Source of the DNA: Silicimonas sp.
GTDB lineage: Bacteria > Pseudomonadota > Alphaproteobacteria > Rhodobacterales > Rhodobacteraceae
Assembly (NCBI GenBank): GCA_022824525.1
Contig: JAJDZT010000089.1
Span: 28,540 to 92,539 of the forward strand
Length of the DNA stretch: 64,000 bases
Direction: 5' to 3'
Shown: positions 28,649-37,454 of the stretch, in pieces
Layout: every line of letters starts with the position of its first letter
Position numbering within the stretch: position 1 is the stretch's first letter
Position numbers and translations under genes: made by a program
Notes under the pieces: model-generated
Told to the model about the DNA's origin: nothing
Seen by the model: the letters and a program-made list of their open reading frames with translations, nothing else
Databases searched by the model: none

Positions 28649-28820
28649 GCGCCATAGATAGGCGCGAATGCTCGATGCGGGAAGAGGGGCGGCTGGTGCG
28701 CGGAGGCATTTCGAATGTTTGGATCATGTTTTTCCGCCGTTTTTCAGTAACCCAAACATAGGTCACTGCTGCTGAAAACAACGGAAGAAGGGCGCCCCAT
28801 GGGGCCAAGAACTCATACAT
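28641..28820 (-). CDS. Possible small membrane protein (59 aa)
   Basis: A short frame starting at the ATG at 28820 encodes one hydrophobic segment (LAPWGALLPLFSAAVTYVWV), then a basic patch (TEKRRKN) and a polar tail. Its end overlaps the protease start as ATGGATAG, the kind of overlap seen in coupled genes. The ribosome site is weak and I know no family, so this could also be chance. Confidence 0.4.
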   Translation of the reverse strand: MYEFLAPWGALLPLFSAAVTYVWVTEKRRKNMIQTFEMPPRTSRPSSRIEHSRLSMAHG

Positions 28821-28932
28821 ATCACAACTCACACAACACTTGCGAAAATGAATGTACGATGAATTTGCGGAAATTCTTAGACAAAACCGGAGCAATTGAT
28901 GGGAAAGACTGTTCCGGTTTCGTCAACAAGGG

Positions 28933-29550
28933 TCATTTGTCTGGAGACACGAGGCCCAGACCGCGCAAGTAAATCCCGATTCCGGTTTCAAGCAAATCTT
29001 CGGGTGGAAATGGGGATTTCGTTCCGGGGGCTCCGCGCGCGAAGAGTTCAACTACGCCGTGGCTCATCGCCCAGATGTGGGCAGAGAACATCTGCGCGGG
29101 TGGGCGCTTCTCTGGTGGAATATGCTCAGATAGCGCGCTTGCGGCCTTTTCCAGCACCGCGAACGACCGGTTGGCGACCTGCGCGAGTTCAGCCGTGCGG
29201 TTGATCGAGATCCCGCTTTCAAACATGGCGACGTAGTGGCCCGGATATTTGCGAGCGAATGCAAGGTAGGCCCGGCCCGTGGCCTCAAACGAAGCGAGCG
29301 ACGACGGTTGCCCGGTTTCGAAAGCGTACTCCATCAGGTCAGCGAAGATTTCATAACCCTGGCGTGCTGCTTCGGCGATGAGGTCATCGCGGCCTTCGAA
29401 ATGGCGGTAAACGGCCGCTGGCGTCACGCCAGCCTGTTTTGCTGCTTCCGAAAGCGTGAATCCCGTCGGCCCCTTTTCCTCGATCAGTTCAAGGGCTGCG
29501 TCGACCAGAGCCTGTCGCAGATTACCGTGATGATAGCCGCGCTTAGGCAT
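28933..29550 (-). CDS. TetR family transcriptional regulator
   Basis: A 205-residue TetR repressor. The N-terminal helix-turn-helix is clear: [40 protein letters not shown] at about residues 10-50, followed by a ligand/dimer domain resembling TetR_C_33 ([35 protein letters not shown]). The start at 29550 overlaps the end of ppk2 by 8 bases, so it is coupled to the polyphosphate kinase gene. It might regulate its own operon; the operator was not identified. Confidence 0.87.
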   Translation of the reverse strand: MPKRGYHHGNLRQALVDAALELIEEKGPTGFTLSEAAKQAGVTPAAVYRHFEGRDDLIAEAARQGYEIFADLMEYAFETGQPSSLASFEATGRAYLAFARKYPGHYVAMFESGISINRTAELAQVANRSFAVLEKAASALSEHIPPEKRPPAQMFSAHIWAMSHGVVELFARGAPGTKSPFPPEDLLETGIGIYLRGLGLVSPDK

Positions 29551-30406
29551 CCCAGATGTCCGGCCCGCCACAAATTTTCGGGTCAGGCGGCTCTAGCTCG
29601 CCCTTGCCCACATAGTCGATATCGCCAAGCACGCTCCGAATGGCTGCAAGTCGCGCGCGTTTCTTGTCGTCCGAACGGAGAACTGTCCAAGGCGCGTGTT
29701 CGGAATGCGATTTGTCGAAGGTTTCTTGGATTGCATCGCTATAGGCATCCCATTTCTTCAAGCCCTCGACGTCGATCCACGACAGTTTCCATTGCTTGAG
29801 CGGGTCGCGCTCTCGTTTAAGGAAGCGCCTGAGTTGCTCCGCGCGCCCCACGTTGAGCCAAAGCTTCTTGAGAATGATCCCCTCGTCGACGAGCATTTTC
29901 TCGAAGTCCGGGACCTGATTGAAAAAGTGGGCGCGTTGCGCGTCCGTACAGAAGCCGAAAACGTGCTCGACAACGCCGCGATTGTACCAAGAGCGGTCGA
30001 AGAGGACGATCTCGCCTTCTGTTGGCAGGTGGTCGACATATCGCTGAAAATACCATTGCCCTGCTTCGCGGTCAGATGGCTTGGACAGGGCGACGACGCG
30101 GGCGACGCGTGGATTAAGGTTTTCCCGGAAGCGTTTGATTGTGCCACCTTTTCCAGCCGCATCACGGCCTTCGAAAACCAGGGCGACTCGCTTGCCGGTT
30201 TCCTTGACGTCGGCCTGCATCCGAACAAGCTCCAGTTGCAGTTTCGCGATTTCATCTTCGTAGTCGTCTTTGTCCATTTCGGAAGCGTACGGATAGCTCT
30301 CCGAAAGGACGTCTTTCTTTCCAGCTGCCGCGATGGCATCGCGGATGTCGTCCGGCGCTTCGTTTTCGTGGAAGGACGAGATCGCGCCGTCGAAGGGTAG
30401 TCCCAT
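29543..30406 (-). CDS. ppk2: Polyphosphate kinase 2
   Basis: Uses polyphosphate to phosphorylate nucleotides (class I PPK2 normally converts ADP or GDP to the triphosphate). The 287-residue single-domain protein has Walker [10 protein letters not shown] (residues 80-88) and Walker [10 protein letters not shown] (Asp137), plus the lid [17 protein letters not shown]. The frame is open further upstream, but [12 protein letters not shown] at 30406 is the plausible start. It is followed by an overlapping TetR gene, which is an unusual companion. Confidence 0.93.
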   Translation of the reverse strand: MGLPFDGAISSFHENEAPDDIRDAIAAAGKKDVLSESYPYASEMDKDDYEDEIAKLQLELVRMQADVKETGKRVALVFEGRDAAGKGGTIKRFRENLNPRVARVVALSKPSDREAGQWYFQRYVDHLPTEGEIVLFDRSWYNRGVVEHVFGFCTDAQRAHFFNQVPDFEKMLVDEGIILKKLWLNVGRAEQLRRFLKRERDPLKQWKLSWIDVEGLKKWDAYSDAIQETFDKSHSEHAPWTVLRSDDKKRARLAAIRSVLGDIDYVGKGELEPPDPKICGGPDIWDA

Positions 30407-30452
30407 GTTTATCGCCTTTACTTTTCCGGATGAACGTAGGGATTGATGTTGC

Positions 30453-31427
30453 TCAACGCAATCCAGCGCGCTTTGCAAGGCGATCAATGGCTTCAATGAC
30501 GGGTTTTGGGGCCACATTGTGCGGTGAGTGTCCAATTCCGTCCAGCAAAGTCAGGCGGGCGTTGGGAAGCGTCTCCACAAGAGGTTCAGCATGCACTTCA
30601 GGTCGGACTGTCGTGTCTGCCGTTCCATGGAGCACTTCGACGGGTAAGGTCATGCTCGGATATCGGGATGACATCTCTACAAGGTTCGGGCGAAGCGATT
30701 TCACTTGCCGCGCATTTGCCCGAAACGTCTCGCTTCTGACGGCCAGCGGAACGGCCGCACCTTCGTAGTAGCCCGGATCGACAGGCGCAGGTTCGAAGAC
30801 ACCATCGAGAGCCGCCCGTGTACGATCTTCTCCCACATAAGCCGCGACAAGCGGACCGCCGAGAGCACCCCCGATGAGCGAACCGAAAACGCGATAATAC
30901 CGGCGCAGGGGGCCGGGCCAAGGCATCGTGGCGCCGGAGACAATCACAACGCCCGCAGCCGGTTCTTCGAGAGCCCAGGCCATCGCGACCGCACCGCCAT
31001 AGGAGTGACCAAGCACAATTGGGTTTTCGGCCCCCAGTTTGCGGGTCGCTTCCGCAAGCAGGCGCGCTTGTTCGATGGGCGTCTCCGCCTGTGTCGTGAA
31101 TGCGCCGTTCAAATCGGGATGAACGCGGTCGGTATAGCCAAGTCCCGGGCGATCAACGGCAAATACCCGATAGCGGTCTGTGAGTTCCTCGGTGAACATG
31201 TACGTGAAGTCCATTGCGTTGCCGCCCGCACCGTGGATCAGAACAAGGTCAGGGCCTGTGCCTTCAACCACGACATGTACGCTGCGCCCTTCCAGTTCGA
31301 CGATCTGGCCGACCGGTGGGTAGGACGCTTCGATTGATCGCTCTCGCTCAGAGGCGCGATAGACCGTCAATCCACCGAAGCCTAGAGCAATAACGCAGAA
31401 GGCCAAAAGTACCTTGGCAAGGATCAC
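30453..31427 (-). CDS. Membrane-anchored alpha/beta hydrolase
   Basis: A 324-residue protein with an N-terminal membrane helix ([20 protein letters not shown]) and an alpha/beta hydrolase fold: [14 protein letters not shown] for the oxyanion hole, the nucleophile elbow [17 protein letters not shown] carrying the acid, and GIGHSPH with the catalytic His. I chose the GTG at 31427, which places the helix at the N terminus; the frame runs 52 codons further up without plausible sequence. It is probably a periplasm-facing esterase or lipase. Confidence 0.82.
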   Translation of the reverse strand: MILAKVLLAFCVIALGFGGLTVYRASERERSIEASYPPVGQIVELEGRSVHVVVEGTGPDLVLIHGAGGNAMDFTYMFTEELTDRYRVFAVDRPGLGYTDRVHPDLNGAFTTQAETPIEQARLLAEATRKLGAENPIVLGHSYGGAVAMAWALEEPAAGVVIVSGATMPWPGPLRRYYRVFGSLIGGALGGPLVAAYVGEDRTRAALDGVFEPAPVDPGYYEGAAVPLAVRSETFRANARQVKSLRPNLVEMSSRYPSMTLPVEVLHGTADTTVRPEVHAEPLVETLPNARLTLLDGIGHSPHNVAPKPVIEAIDRLAKRAGLR

Positions 31428-31688
31428 GGGAGCGCCCTTACGCCAAGTGCATTTCGGGACAGTGCATTCAACGCCTTCGTTGCTGCGTGGCACTTCGTTT
31501 CGGCAAACTGCCTTGTGTGTCGCTGCATTACTTCTAACCAAACAACGAATGTATCTCTCTGCCCGACTTAGACTGACGCTCACAAAGGTCCAACGTCACT
31601 CGCTGTATCGTGACAGGGACTTCAAGTTCCAGCGCCGCTCTCACCGATCGCAAGCCTGGTCGTTTCGGAACGAAGAACGTCCCGGCCG
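31428..31688. other. Intergenic region between the hydrolase and metA
   Basis: 261 bases on the 5' side of the hydrolase start and the 3' side of metA, both on the minus strand. It should hold the hydrolase promoter and the metA terminator. I see no strong hairpin with a T-tract and no RNA gene. Confidence 0.5.
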
Positions 31689-32624
31689 CTACTTTCTGAG
31701 ATCGGTGCTTGATTGTCCGATCTGAGCCATTTCGTACGGTGTCGTCAGGTAGATTTCACTGATCCAGTTGCCAAAAAGCAAATGAGCGTGGCTCCTCCAA
31801 CGGTTTTGCGGCTCCCGACTGGGGTCGTTGTCCGGATAGTAGTTGATTGGCACGTTGATGGGCGTGCCGTTCGCGATGTCGCGGTCATACTCTTCCTTGA
31901 GAGTGCCGCTGTCGTATTCGAAATGATTGAAAATGTAGAGCGACCGATGCGTCTTGTCCTCCACAAGGCAAGGCCCCGTTTCGGGGCTTCCGAGGAGAGT
32001 AGTCAGACCTGCTGAGCGGATCTCATCTTCTTTCATCTCTGTCCAACGGCTCACGGGCGTGTAGCAGACATCCGAGAAACCGCGCAGAAACGGCGAAGCC
32101 GGGGCGAGATTGTCCTGTCGGAAACAGCCGAAAGACTTTGCGGGCAGGATGTGCTTTGCGACACCGTGGAAGTGATACAACATCGCCATGCCGCCCCAGC
32201 AGATGCCGAAAGTGGAATGTACATGCGACTGGCTCCAGTCCATCACTTCTTTCAATTCATTCCAATAGGTTACCTCTTCGAACGGCAAATGTTCAATCGG
32301 CGCACCGGTGATGATGAGGCCGTCGAACTTCTCGTTCTTCACGTCCTGAAACGGGCGGTAGAACTCTGCCATGTGCTCGGCGGCTGTGTTCTTCGTCTCA
32401 TGTTCGCTCATGCGAATGAGATGGAGTTCAATCTGAAGTGGGGTTGCTCCGATCAACCGGGCGAATTGGTTCTCGGTCTGGATCTTCTTGGGCATCAGAT
32501 TCAGCAGCCCGATCTTGAGAGGCCGAATGTCCTGCTGACTGGCGGCGTCTTCTGGCATCACCATCACACCTTCGCGCGTCAGGACGTCGAAGGCGGGGAG
32601 ACTGGATGGGAGCTTGATAGGCAT
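31689..32624 (-). CDS. metA: Homoserine O-acyltransferase MetA, predicted acetyl-CoA specific
   Basis: Activates homoserine for methionine synthesis. The 311-residue protein has the nucleophile Cys142 in FGICWGG, and the His233/Glu235 pair in FNHFEYD. Residue 111 is Glu ([13 protein letters not shown]). In this family Glu111 is associated with acetyl-CoA use and Gly111 with succinyl-CoA, so I predict an acetyltransferase despite the common succinyltransferase annotation. It is preceded by a 153-base leader with several possible RNA stems (see separate entry). Confidence 0.93.
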   Translation of the reverse strand: MPIKLPSSLPAFDVLTREGVMVMPEDAASQQDIRPLKIGLLNLMPKKIQTENQFARLIGATPLQIELHLIRMSEHETKNTAAEHMAEFYRPFQDVKNEKFDGLIITGAPIEHLPFEEVTYWNELKEVMDWSQSHVHSTFGICWGGMAMLYHFHGVAKHILPAKSFGCFRQDNLAPASPFLRGFSDVCYTPVSRWTEMKEDEIRSAGLTTLLGSPETGPCLVEDKTHRSLYIFNHFEYDSGTLKEEYDRDIANGTPINVPINYYPDNDPSREPQNRWRSHAHLLFGNWISEIYLTTPYEMAQIGQSSTDLRK

Positions 32625-32777
32625 CGGTTCGGGCTTTCACGTTTGGACTTTGCAGATAGCGGTGAGGATTGCGTTACTCAAGAGGGCGCTGGTCTTGCCG
32701 TAACCTCTTCAAAAGGGGTGGTGTGGCCGGTCTTTTGAACCCGAAGGTCCTCCAAAGATCCGCTCAGGCGATCGGTG
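32625..32777 (-). promoter_or_regulatory. metA leader with candidate structured RNA
   Basis: The 153 bases between the P-loop ATPase stop and the metA start can fold on the minus strand. There is an exact 8-base hairpin (arms 32732-32739 and 32708-32715), followed by two interleaved pairings: 32704-32708 with 32681-32685, and 32700-32704 with 32673-32677. Interleaved in this order they would form an H-type pseudoknot. In other alphaproteobacteria metA leaders carry SAM-II riboswitches, which are pseudoknots, but I do not find the conserved SAM-II core (GCTAAA-type block) here. So this is a candidate regulatory leader only. Confidence 0.35.
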
Positions 32778-33638
32778 TTACGTCCGGAGAGCTTCGGCCA
32801 CGACCTTTGTCAGGTCGGCCTCGTTCCGGACGCTCGACATTCGATCCGCAGGGATCGTCAAGCCCCACTTCTCGGCAATGGCTCTATACCGCGGCTGACG
32901 ATGGGCGAGCGCACGTGCATACGTCCAACGAACAAACGCATCGGGATCAACCTTGTCAGGTGTATCTCCCGTATCCGCGAGGTAAGCGGTCCATGCGTTT
33001 TCAAGAAACTCGGATTGATAGCACATCGGTTTGGGCGCAGCGTCGAAACGCTCAACGAGTGATTTTGTGTGAGCCTCCGATCCTTCGAGCCAGATCATCA
33101 GAACGTTCTCCGACAGCGTCGAAAGCACCGGATCGTTCGGATCATCGGGGTCAACGATCTCACAGATCGAACCGGACGTGTCACAAATGAACTTGTCGTA
33201 GCCGTAAAGGGCCTTTGCGCGCGAGATGAAATGCGGGGTGTCAAGCATCGCCGCCGTTTCCGCTGCACGGTGCAATTCCTGTCTGCGCAGGTATTCTTCC
33301 CAAGGCAGGCCGCCCTTCGCCGGGTCGCCCGGTTTGCCGAGATACGTGGAAAGCGGCGCCAGATTGTCGAAGGTGATATTCGACTGAATCCAGACACTGT
33401 CGGACATCAGCAGTTCCCGCAGAAGAGGCACCTTCATGGCTTCGCGTTTGAAGTTGTCCGCGATGTGTTCGCCCATGTACCGCGTGCCAATGCGGTAATC
33501 GACCGAGTAGTGGAACCAGTTGCCGCTTCCCCGCAGGATGTTGGAGATGTGTGTCTTGCCAAGGCCTGACATGCCGAACAGCATGATACGCTTATCGGCG
33601 GCTGCCTCCCATTCAGCGGCGGAATTGTACAACATCAC
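32778..33638 (-). CDS. P-loop ATPase/kinase of unknown function
   Basis: A 286-residue cytosolic protein with a Walker A motif GMSGLGKT at residues 22-29. Later recognisable pieces are FICDTSGSICEIV, which could carry the Walker B-like acidic residues, and VLMIWLEGSEAHTK. It resembles a conserved Rhodobacteraceae ATPase lacking a named role; it is not a known defence or kinase family that I can identify. It lies between the EamA exporter gene and metA on the same strand. A second ATG one codon in is an equal start. Confidence 0.72.
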   Translation of the reverse strand: MMLYNSAAEWEAAADKRIMLFGMSGLGKTHISNILRGSGNWFHYSVDYRIGTRYMGEHIADNFKREAMKVPLLRELLMSDSVWIQSNITFDNLAPLSTYLGKPGDPAKGGLPWEEYLRRQELHRAAETAAMLDTPHFISRAKALYGYDKFICDTSGSICEIVDPDDPNDPVLSTLSENVLMIWLEGSEAHTKSLVERFDAAPKPMCYQSEFLENAWTAYLADTGDTPDKVDPDAFVRWTYARALAHRQPRYRAIAEKWGLTIPADRMSSVRNEADLTKVVAEALRT

Positions 33639-33687
33639 TGTCCTCGCTCGTCCCCGGAAAAGGAGGTACGGCGCGAGCGGCGCGGGG

Positions 33688-34593
33688 TCAATTCCCTCTG
33701 CGGAAAAGGCTCAGGATGCGGCCATCGAGGATCAGGAGGCCGAGAGCAAGTAATGCAAAGCCAGCGTAGGACGTTGGAGCGAGGGCTTCGTCTCTTGCCC
33801 AAGTCCCGAGGAGAATTGCGACGGGCGGGATCATAAGAGTGACGAGGAGAAGGTTGCCGGCGCCTGCAGCCGCCAAGATGCGATAATAAAGCAAGTACGC
33901 AAAAGCGGTAGCAGCCAGTGCGTAGTAGGCAATAGCGATCCAAGTGCCGGCATCGAGCGACAGCGGAAGAGGGCCTTCGATGGCATGTGCAAGCGGCAGC
34001 ATGATCAGGGTCGAACCTGTAAGCATGCCAGCAGCAGAGATTAGAGGAGGAACACCTTTTAGGTTGGCGCGGGCCCAACTGCCGGCGAAGGCGTAGCTGA
34101 TTGTGCCGCCAACGACTGCCAGCTGTGCCATTGAGCGCAAGTCCAGCGCCTTCAAGTTCGCGAGGCCAATGGCTGTCGCGACACCGAGGAAGCCCAGGAC
34201 CACGCCGGTCATCCGTTGCGCCGTCAGTCTTTCGTCCGGAAAGATGAGGGCCGCAACGAGGACGCCCCAAATTGCCGTCGCCGCATTCAGAATGGCCGTC
34301 AAACCGGTTTCGATATGGAGCTGCCCCCAGGCCATCAGGCTGAAGGGAATAATGTTGTTAAGAAGTCCCATCACGAGGAACGCCACCCAGAGCCTCGGAG
34401 ACCGAGGAAAGGCGTAACCTCTCGCGATGGCAACGATCCAAAGAAGCAATGCTGCCCAGAGAACACGGTGGGCGACAGAACTCAGAAATCCGATCTCATC
34501 CAGCGCCGTCCGTATGGCAAGAAATGACCCGCCCCAGATCAATGCGAGCAAGGCGAGTTCGAACCATACGCGTGGGGTGAGTGTGTTTGACAT
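33688..34593 (-). CDS. EamA/DMT family transporter
   Basis: A 301-residue inner-membrane protein with ten hydrophobic helices in two EamA repeats. The first repeat contains LIWGGSFLAIR and the second LVVGGTISYAFAGSWARA-like sequence. It is probably a metabolite or amino-acid exporter; the substrate cannot be told. It is followed after 49 bases by the P-loop ATPase gene on the same strand. Confidence 0.87.
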   Translation of the reverse strand: MSNTLTPRVWFELALLALIWGGSFLAIRTALDEIGFLSSVAHRVLWAALLLWIVAIARGYAFPRSPRLWVAFLVMGLLNNIIPFSLMAWGQLHIETGLTAILNAATAIWGVLVAALIFPDERLTAQRMTGVVLGFLGVATAIGLANLKALDLRSMAQLAVVGGTISYAFAGSWARANLKGVPPLISAAGMLTGSTLIMLPLAHAIEGPLPLSLDAGTWIAIAYYALAATAFAYLLYYRILAAAGAGNLLLVTLMIPPVAILLGTWARDEALAPTSYAGFALLALGLLILDGRILSLFRRGN

Positions 34594-34644
34594 GCCGGAG
34601 GTCTAGCGGAGGGCGTTTCATGCGGCGACCCGGAAAATGCGCAA

Positions 34645-34678
34645 AGAAAAAGCCCCGCACTATGGCGGGGCCTTTCCA
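34645..34678 (-). terminator. Intrinsic terminator after the FadL-like porin
   Basis: A 7-base GC stem (34652-34658 with 34665-34671) with a 6-base loop lies 16 bases past the porin stop; on the minus strand it is followed by a T-rich run (reverse of aaagaaaa). This is the clearest Rho-independent terminator in the window. Confidence 0.85.
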
Positions 34679-34693
34679 ATTCTTGAGCTTTGA

Positions 34694-35782
34694 TCAGAAC
34701 GTCCAGCCGACGCGAAGACCCGCGGCAACAGCCGAGTTGTCTTCGAAGATGCCGCCGGGAACAGCGAGACCCACACGAGTATCAGCGTCACCGATACCGG
34801 TGTAGCTGATACCACCTGTCACCTTCATGTTGTCCTTGCGATAGATTGCGCCAACGCCCACGCGCCAGAACCCGTCCGTTGGGCCGAGGTTGCCGGTCGG
34901 GCTGCCGGTTGTGTCTTCGAACGCAACCGACCCCAAAACGGACCAGGTCTCGTTCAGGCGACGGCCTACACCGAGAGTATAGGTGGTCCGGTCATCGTCG
35001 TAACTGACCAGCGATCCCCCGGGAAATGCCGGCGGAGCAATCTCGAAAGCCGTCCATTCCACCCAGCGTACCGAGCCGAACAAGAGGGTGTCTTCCGCAA
35101 TACCGGTCTGGAATTCGAGGTTTACCGACTGAGGTGTCTCGATCTCGGTCACCGTTGGCGTCGCACTTGTGCTTTCGGTCGTGTCCAGTTCATGGGTGAT
35201 GGCGGAGTGATAGGTCAGGGCGACCCTGAGTGCGATTTCAGGCTTTTCGTAAGCAGCACCGACAAGGTATCCCAGTTGGACGTCGCGTTCGCCAGACGCG
35301 GTATAGCCGGCGATGAATGGCGTGCTGACCTGCGCTTCCAGCGATTGTACCCGAAGACCGCCATAAACGCTGACATTCGAGGGCATGTTGTACTGAAGCA
35401 CGCCAGTGAGCGCGTGCGTTTCCAATGTCGCCGTCGAACCGGCGGCGAAATAGCTGCCAGGTCCGGGAGCACCTGGATAGGACACGTCCGCGCCGTAAGG
35501 CTGATCATAAATGATTGCGTAGGACCACGTATCGTTCAGGTCTGCTTTGTAGGAAACGCTGAAGTTCAAGTAGCTTTCGGTCATGTCGCCCGAAGAAAGT
35601 CCCGGGGTCACAAGGCCACCGACGCCCGAAACGTCGGGCGACGCGAATACAGCACCGAACTCCAGATACCGGCCTTCCTCGAACAGCACATTCATCGACT
35701 GGGTGGTCCGCTCGACACCACCAGCGTTCGCCGTCGTTGCCAACGCCGTAAGCGCCGTCGTGGCAAGTATGAGTTTTTTCAT
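34694..35782 (-). CDS. FadL-like outer membrane transport protein (OmpP1/FadL/TodX)
   Basis: A 362-residue outer-membrane barrel protein. It starts with a signal peptide (KKLILATTALTALATTANAGG), has the FadL hallmark GGVERTTQSMNVLFEEGRYLEFG just after, alternating beta-strand patterns through the body, and ends in an aromatic residue (RVGWTF), the outer-membrane insertion signal. FadL proteins take up long-chain fatty acids or other hydrophobic compounds. The frame upstream of 35782 is discarded because the signal peptide fixes the start. It ends at a strong terminator and appears monocistronic. Confidence 0.88.
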   Translation of the reverse strand: MKKLILATTALTALATTANAGGVERTTQSMNVLFEEGRYLEFGAVFASPDVSGVGGLVTPGLSSGDMTESYLNFSVSYKADLNDTWSYAIIYDQPYGADVSYPGAPGPGSYFAAGSTATLETHALTGVLQYNMPSNVSVYGGLRVQSLEAQVSTPFIAGYTASGERDVQLGYLVGAAYEKPEIALRVALTYHSAITHELDTTESTSATPTVTEIETPQSVNLEFQTGIAEDTLLFGSVRWVEWTAFEIAPPAFPGGSLVSYDDDRTTYTLGVGRRLNETWSVLGSVAFEDTTGSPTGNLGPTDGFWRVGVGAIYRKDNMKVTGGISYTGIGDADTRVGLAVPGGIFEDNSAVAAGLRVGWTF

Positions 35783-35912
35783 TTCAATGCCCCTCCCGTG
35801 GGCTCCAATCCTCGAGCGCACGGTAAAAATATAAGCTGTTCGGTCAATTCTTGACCATACGTCAAACATTGGCCTGTGACGCAGCGTTACAAAACCGTCA
35901 CGTTGGTCTTTT

Positions 35913-36764
35913 TCAGGTTTCTGACCAGACGTTTGCGTAGTTGCCCGCGAAAATGAGGGCGGCGCCGATCAACACCCAAGGGTTGAGCGGTTCCGCGTAG
36001 AAGGCGGCGCCGACGATTGCGATCGCGGGAAGTCTCAGGAAGTCCATCGGCGTGACGACGATGGCAGGTGCCACGGAAAGCGCGTTCGTCAGGCACGTGT
36101 GTGCGAGAAGTCCGGCGCATCCGATCACCACGACCCATGGCCAATTGGCAGCACTTGGCCAAGCGATCTGACCGTCCCATCCTGTGGTTATCAATCCCAT
36201 GATGGTCTGTGTGACTGTCAGCCAGAAGAGGATGCAATACGTGCTCTCCGTTCGCGTCAGGACACGTGTGGAAACAATTGAACCTGCAAAGAAAACAGCG
36301 GAGAGCGCGGCAAGAGACAGCCCGAAGGGATCACCCCCTATTCCCGGGCGCGCGACCAGCAAAGCGCCTGCGAACCCGAGCGCAACGGCCAGAATGCGCG
36401 GTCTGTTGAGACGCTCTCCGGCAAAAAGGACTGCGAAAACCACGACCCAGATCGGGGAGGTGAACTCAAGCGCGAACACCTGTGCCAGTGTGATCAAGGG
36501 TAATGCGGTGAACCAAAGGTTTTGCCCGGTGAAATGGCAAAGATTGCGTAGCACGTGGAGGTTGAGACGGTGTGCGCGCACTTCACGGAATTTTCCAAAG
36601 GCCGCACCCACGACAAGAATGATGGACAGCCCGATGAAGGATCGGTACATCATCATCTCGAAAGATGAGAGATCGTCCGATAACGCGCGCCCTGCGATCG
36701 CCATTGAAGAGAATGAGACGATCGCGCCAATCATCCACAGCGCGGCCTGAACCGTTCCTGTCAT
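35913..36764 (-). CDS. EamA/DMT family transporter
   Basis: A 283-residue, ten-helix transporter with two EamA repeats. It resembles the riboflavin/RarD-like DMT exporters (MYRSFIGLSIILVV, ALEFTSPIWVVVFAVLFAGERLNRPR, and AEPLNPWVLIGAALIFAGNYANVW at the end). Substrate unknown. Its start overlaps the ydcF-like gene's end by 4 bases (ATGA), so the two are coupled. Confidence 0.88.
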   Translation of the reverse strand: MTGTVQAALWMIGAIVSFSSMAIAGRALSDDLSSFEMMMYRSFIGLSIILVVGAAFGKFREVRAHRLNLHVLRNLCHFTGQNLWFTALPLITLAQVFALEFTSPIWVVVFAVLFAGERLNRPRILAVALGFAGALLVARPGIGGDPFGLSLAALSAVFFAGSIVSTRVLTRTESTYCILFWLTVTQTIMGLITTGWDGQIAWPSAANWPWVVVIGCAGLLAHTCLTNALSVAPAIVVTPMDFLRLPAIAIVGAAFYAEPLNPWVLIGAALIFAGNYANVWSET

Positions 36765-37390
36765 TCGAGGTATTTCAGGTAGGTCTCACGAGGGAGATCG
36801 GCAGCCATTGCAGCGCTGGCGGCAGCAGCGCGGAAGACGTTCAGTGGCCACTTGACCGCTTCCCACAGAAGGCGGGAATCCACGGCAAACCCGTCTTCCG
36901 GGTCCGCCGCACTTAGCGTTACATTCTTGAAGCCGGCCCAGCGATACGAGGCCCAAGCGCGGGGCAGGTGGTATCGCTGACTGACAAGGATTATAGGTTG
37001 TTCCTTGTCCAGTTCGGTGAAGTCTGCGGTGAACAAGGCGTTTTGCAGAGTTGAGCGTGAAGCTGCTTCACTCAGGATCGCTTGATCTGGCAGGCCAGCT
37101 GCCTGAGCCGCCGCGACCATCGCAGGAGCGACCGGAACGTCGCCACCACCTGTCAGGACCAAAAGAGGTGCGGCTCCGGCTTCGTAGAGGGCCAGGCCAT
37201 GAGAAAGACGGGCGGCACTTTCACCGGAGAGCGCTCCGTCCACTGGCGCGTTGCCTCCCAGAACGACCATGGCTTGAGCGCTTGGCGCTTCTCCCGGTTG
37301 CTCGTACATCGCCACGTAGAGCCCCGTTCCCATCAAGGCGGACCACATGGCGAGGATGGTGAGGGAAATGATCCAGCGGAAAAACTTCAT
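36761..37390 (-). CDS. YdcF/DUF218 family protein
   Basis: A 209-residue DUF218 protein with one N-terminal membrane helix (IISLTILAMWSALMGTGLYV) and the domain core VVLGGNAPVDGALSGESAARLSHGLALY, LVLTGGGDVP, and ILVSQRYHLPRAW. ElyC and SanA in this family act in envelope or peptidoglycan-precursor functions; the specific role here is unknown. It is coupled to the downstream EamA gene and lies 64 bases after the end of guaA on the same strand. Confidence 0.87.
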   Translation of the reverse strand: MKFFRWIISLTILAMWSALMGTGLYVAMYEQPGEAPSAQAMVVLGGNAPVDGALSGESAARLSHGLALYEAGAAPLLVLTGGGDVPVAPAMVAAAQAAGLPDQAILSEAASRSTLQNALFTADFTELDKEQPIILVSQRYHLPRAWASYRWAGFKNVTLSAADPEDGFAVDSRLLWEAVKWPLNVFRAAAASAAMAADLPRETYLKYLE

Positions 37391-37454
37391 CGTGTCATTT
37401 TCCGATGCATTTCATCCGACATGCCGAGCAGATTGTCCGAGATGATGTCCTTCA

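Noticed and set aside
32625..32777. SAM-II riboswitch before metA
   Set aside because: The conserved core block expected of SAM-II is not visible in this leader, so I only list it as a structured leader candidate.
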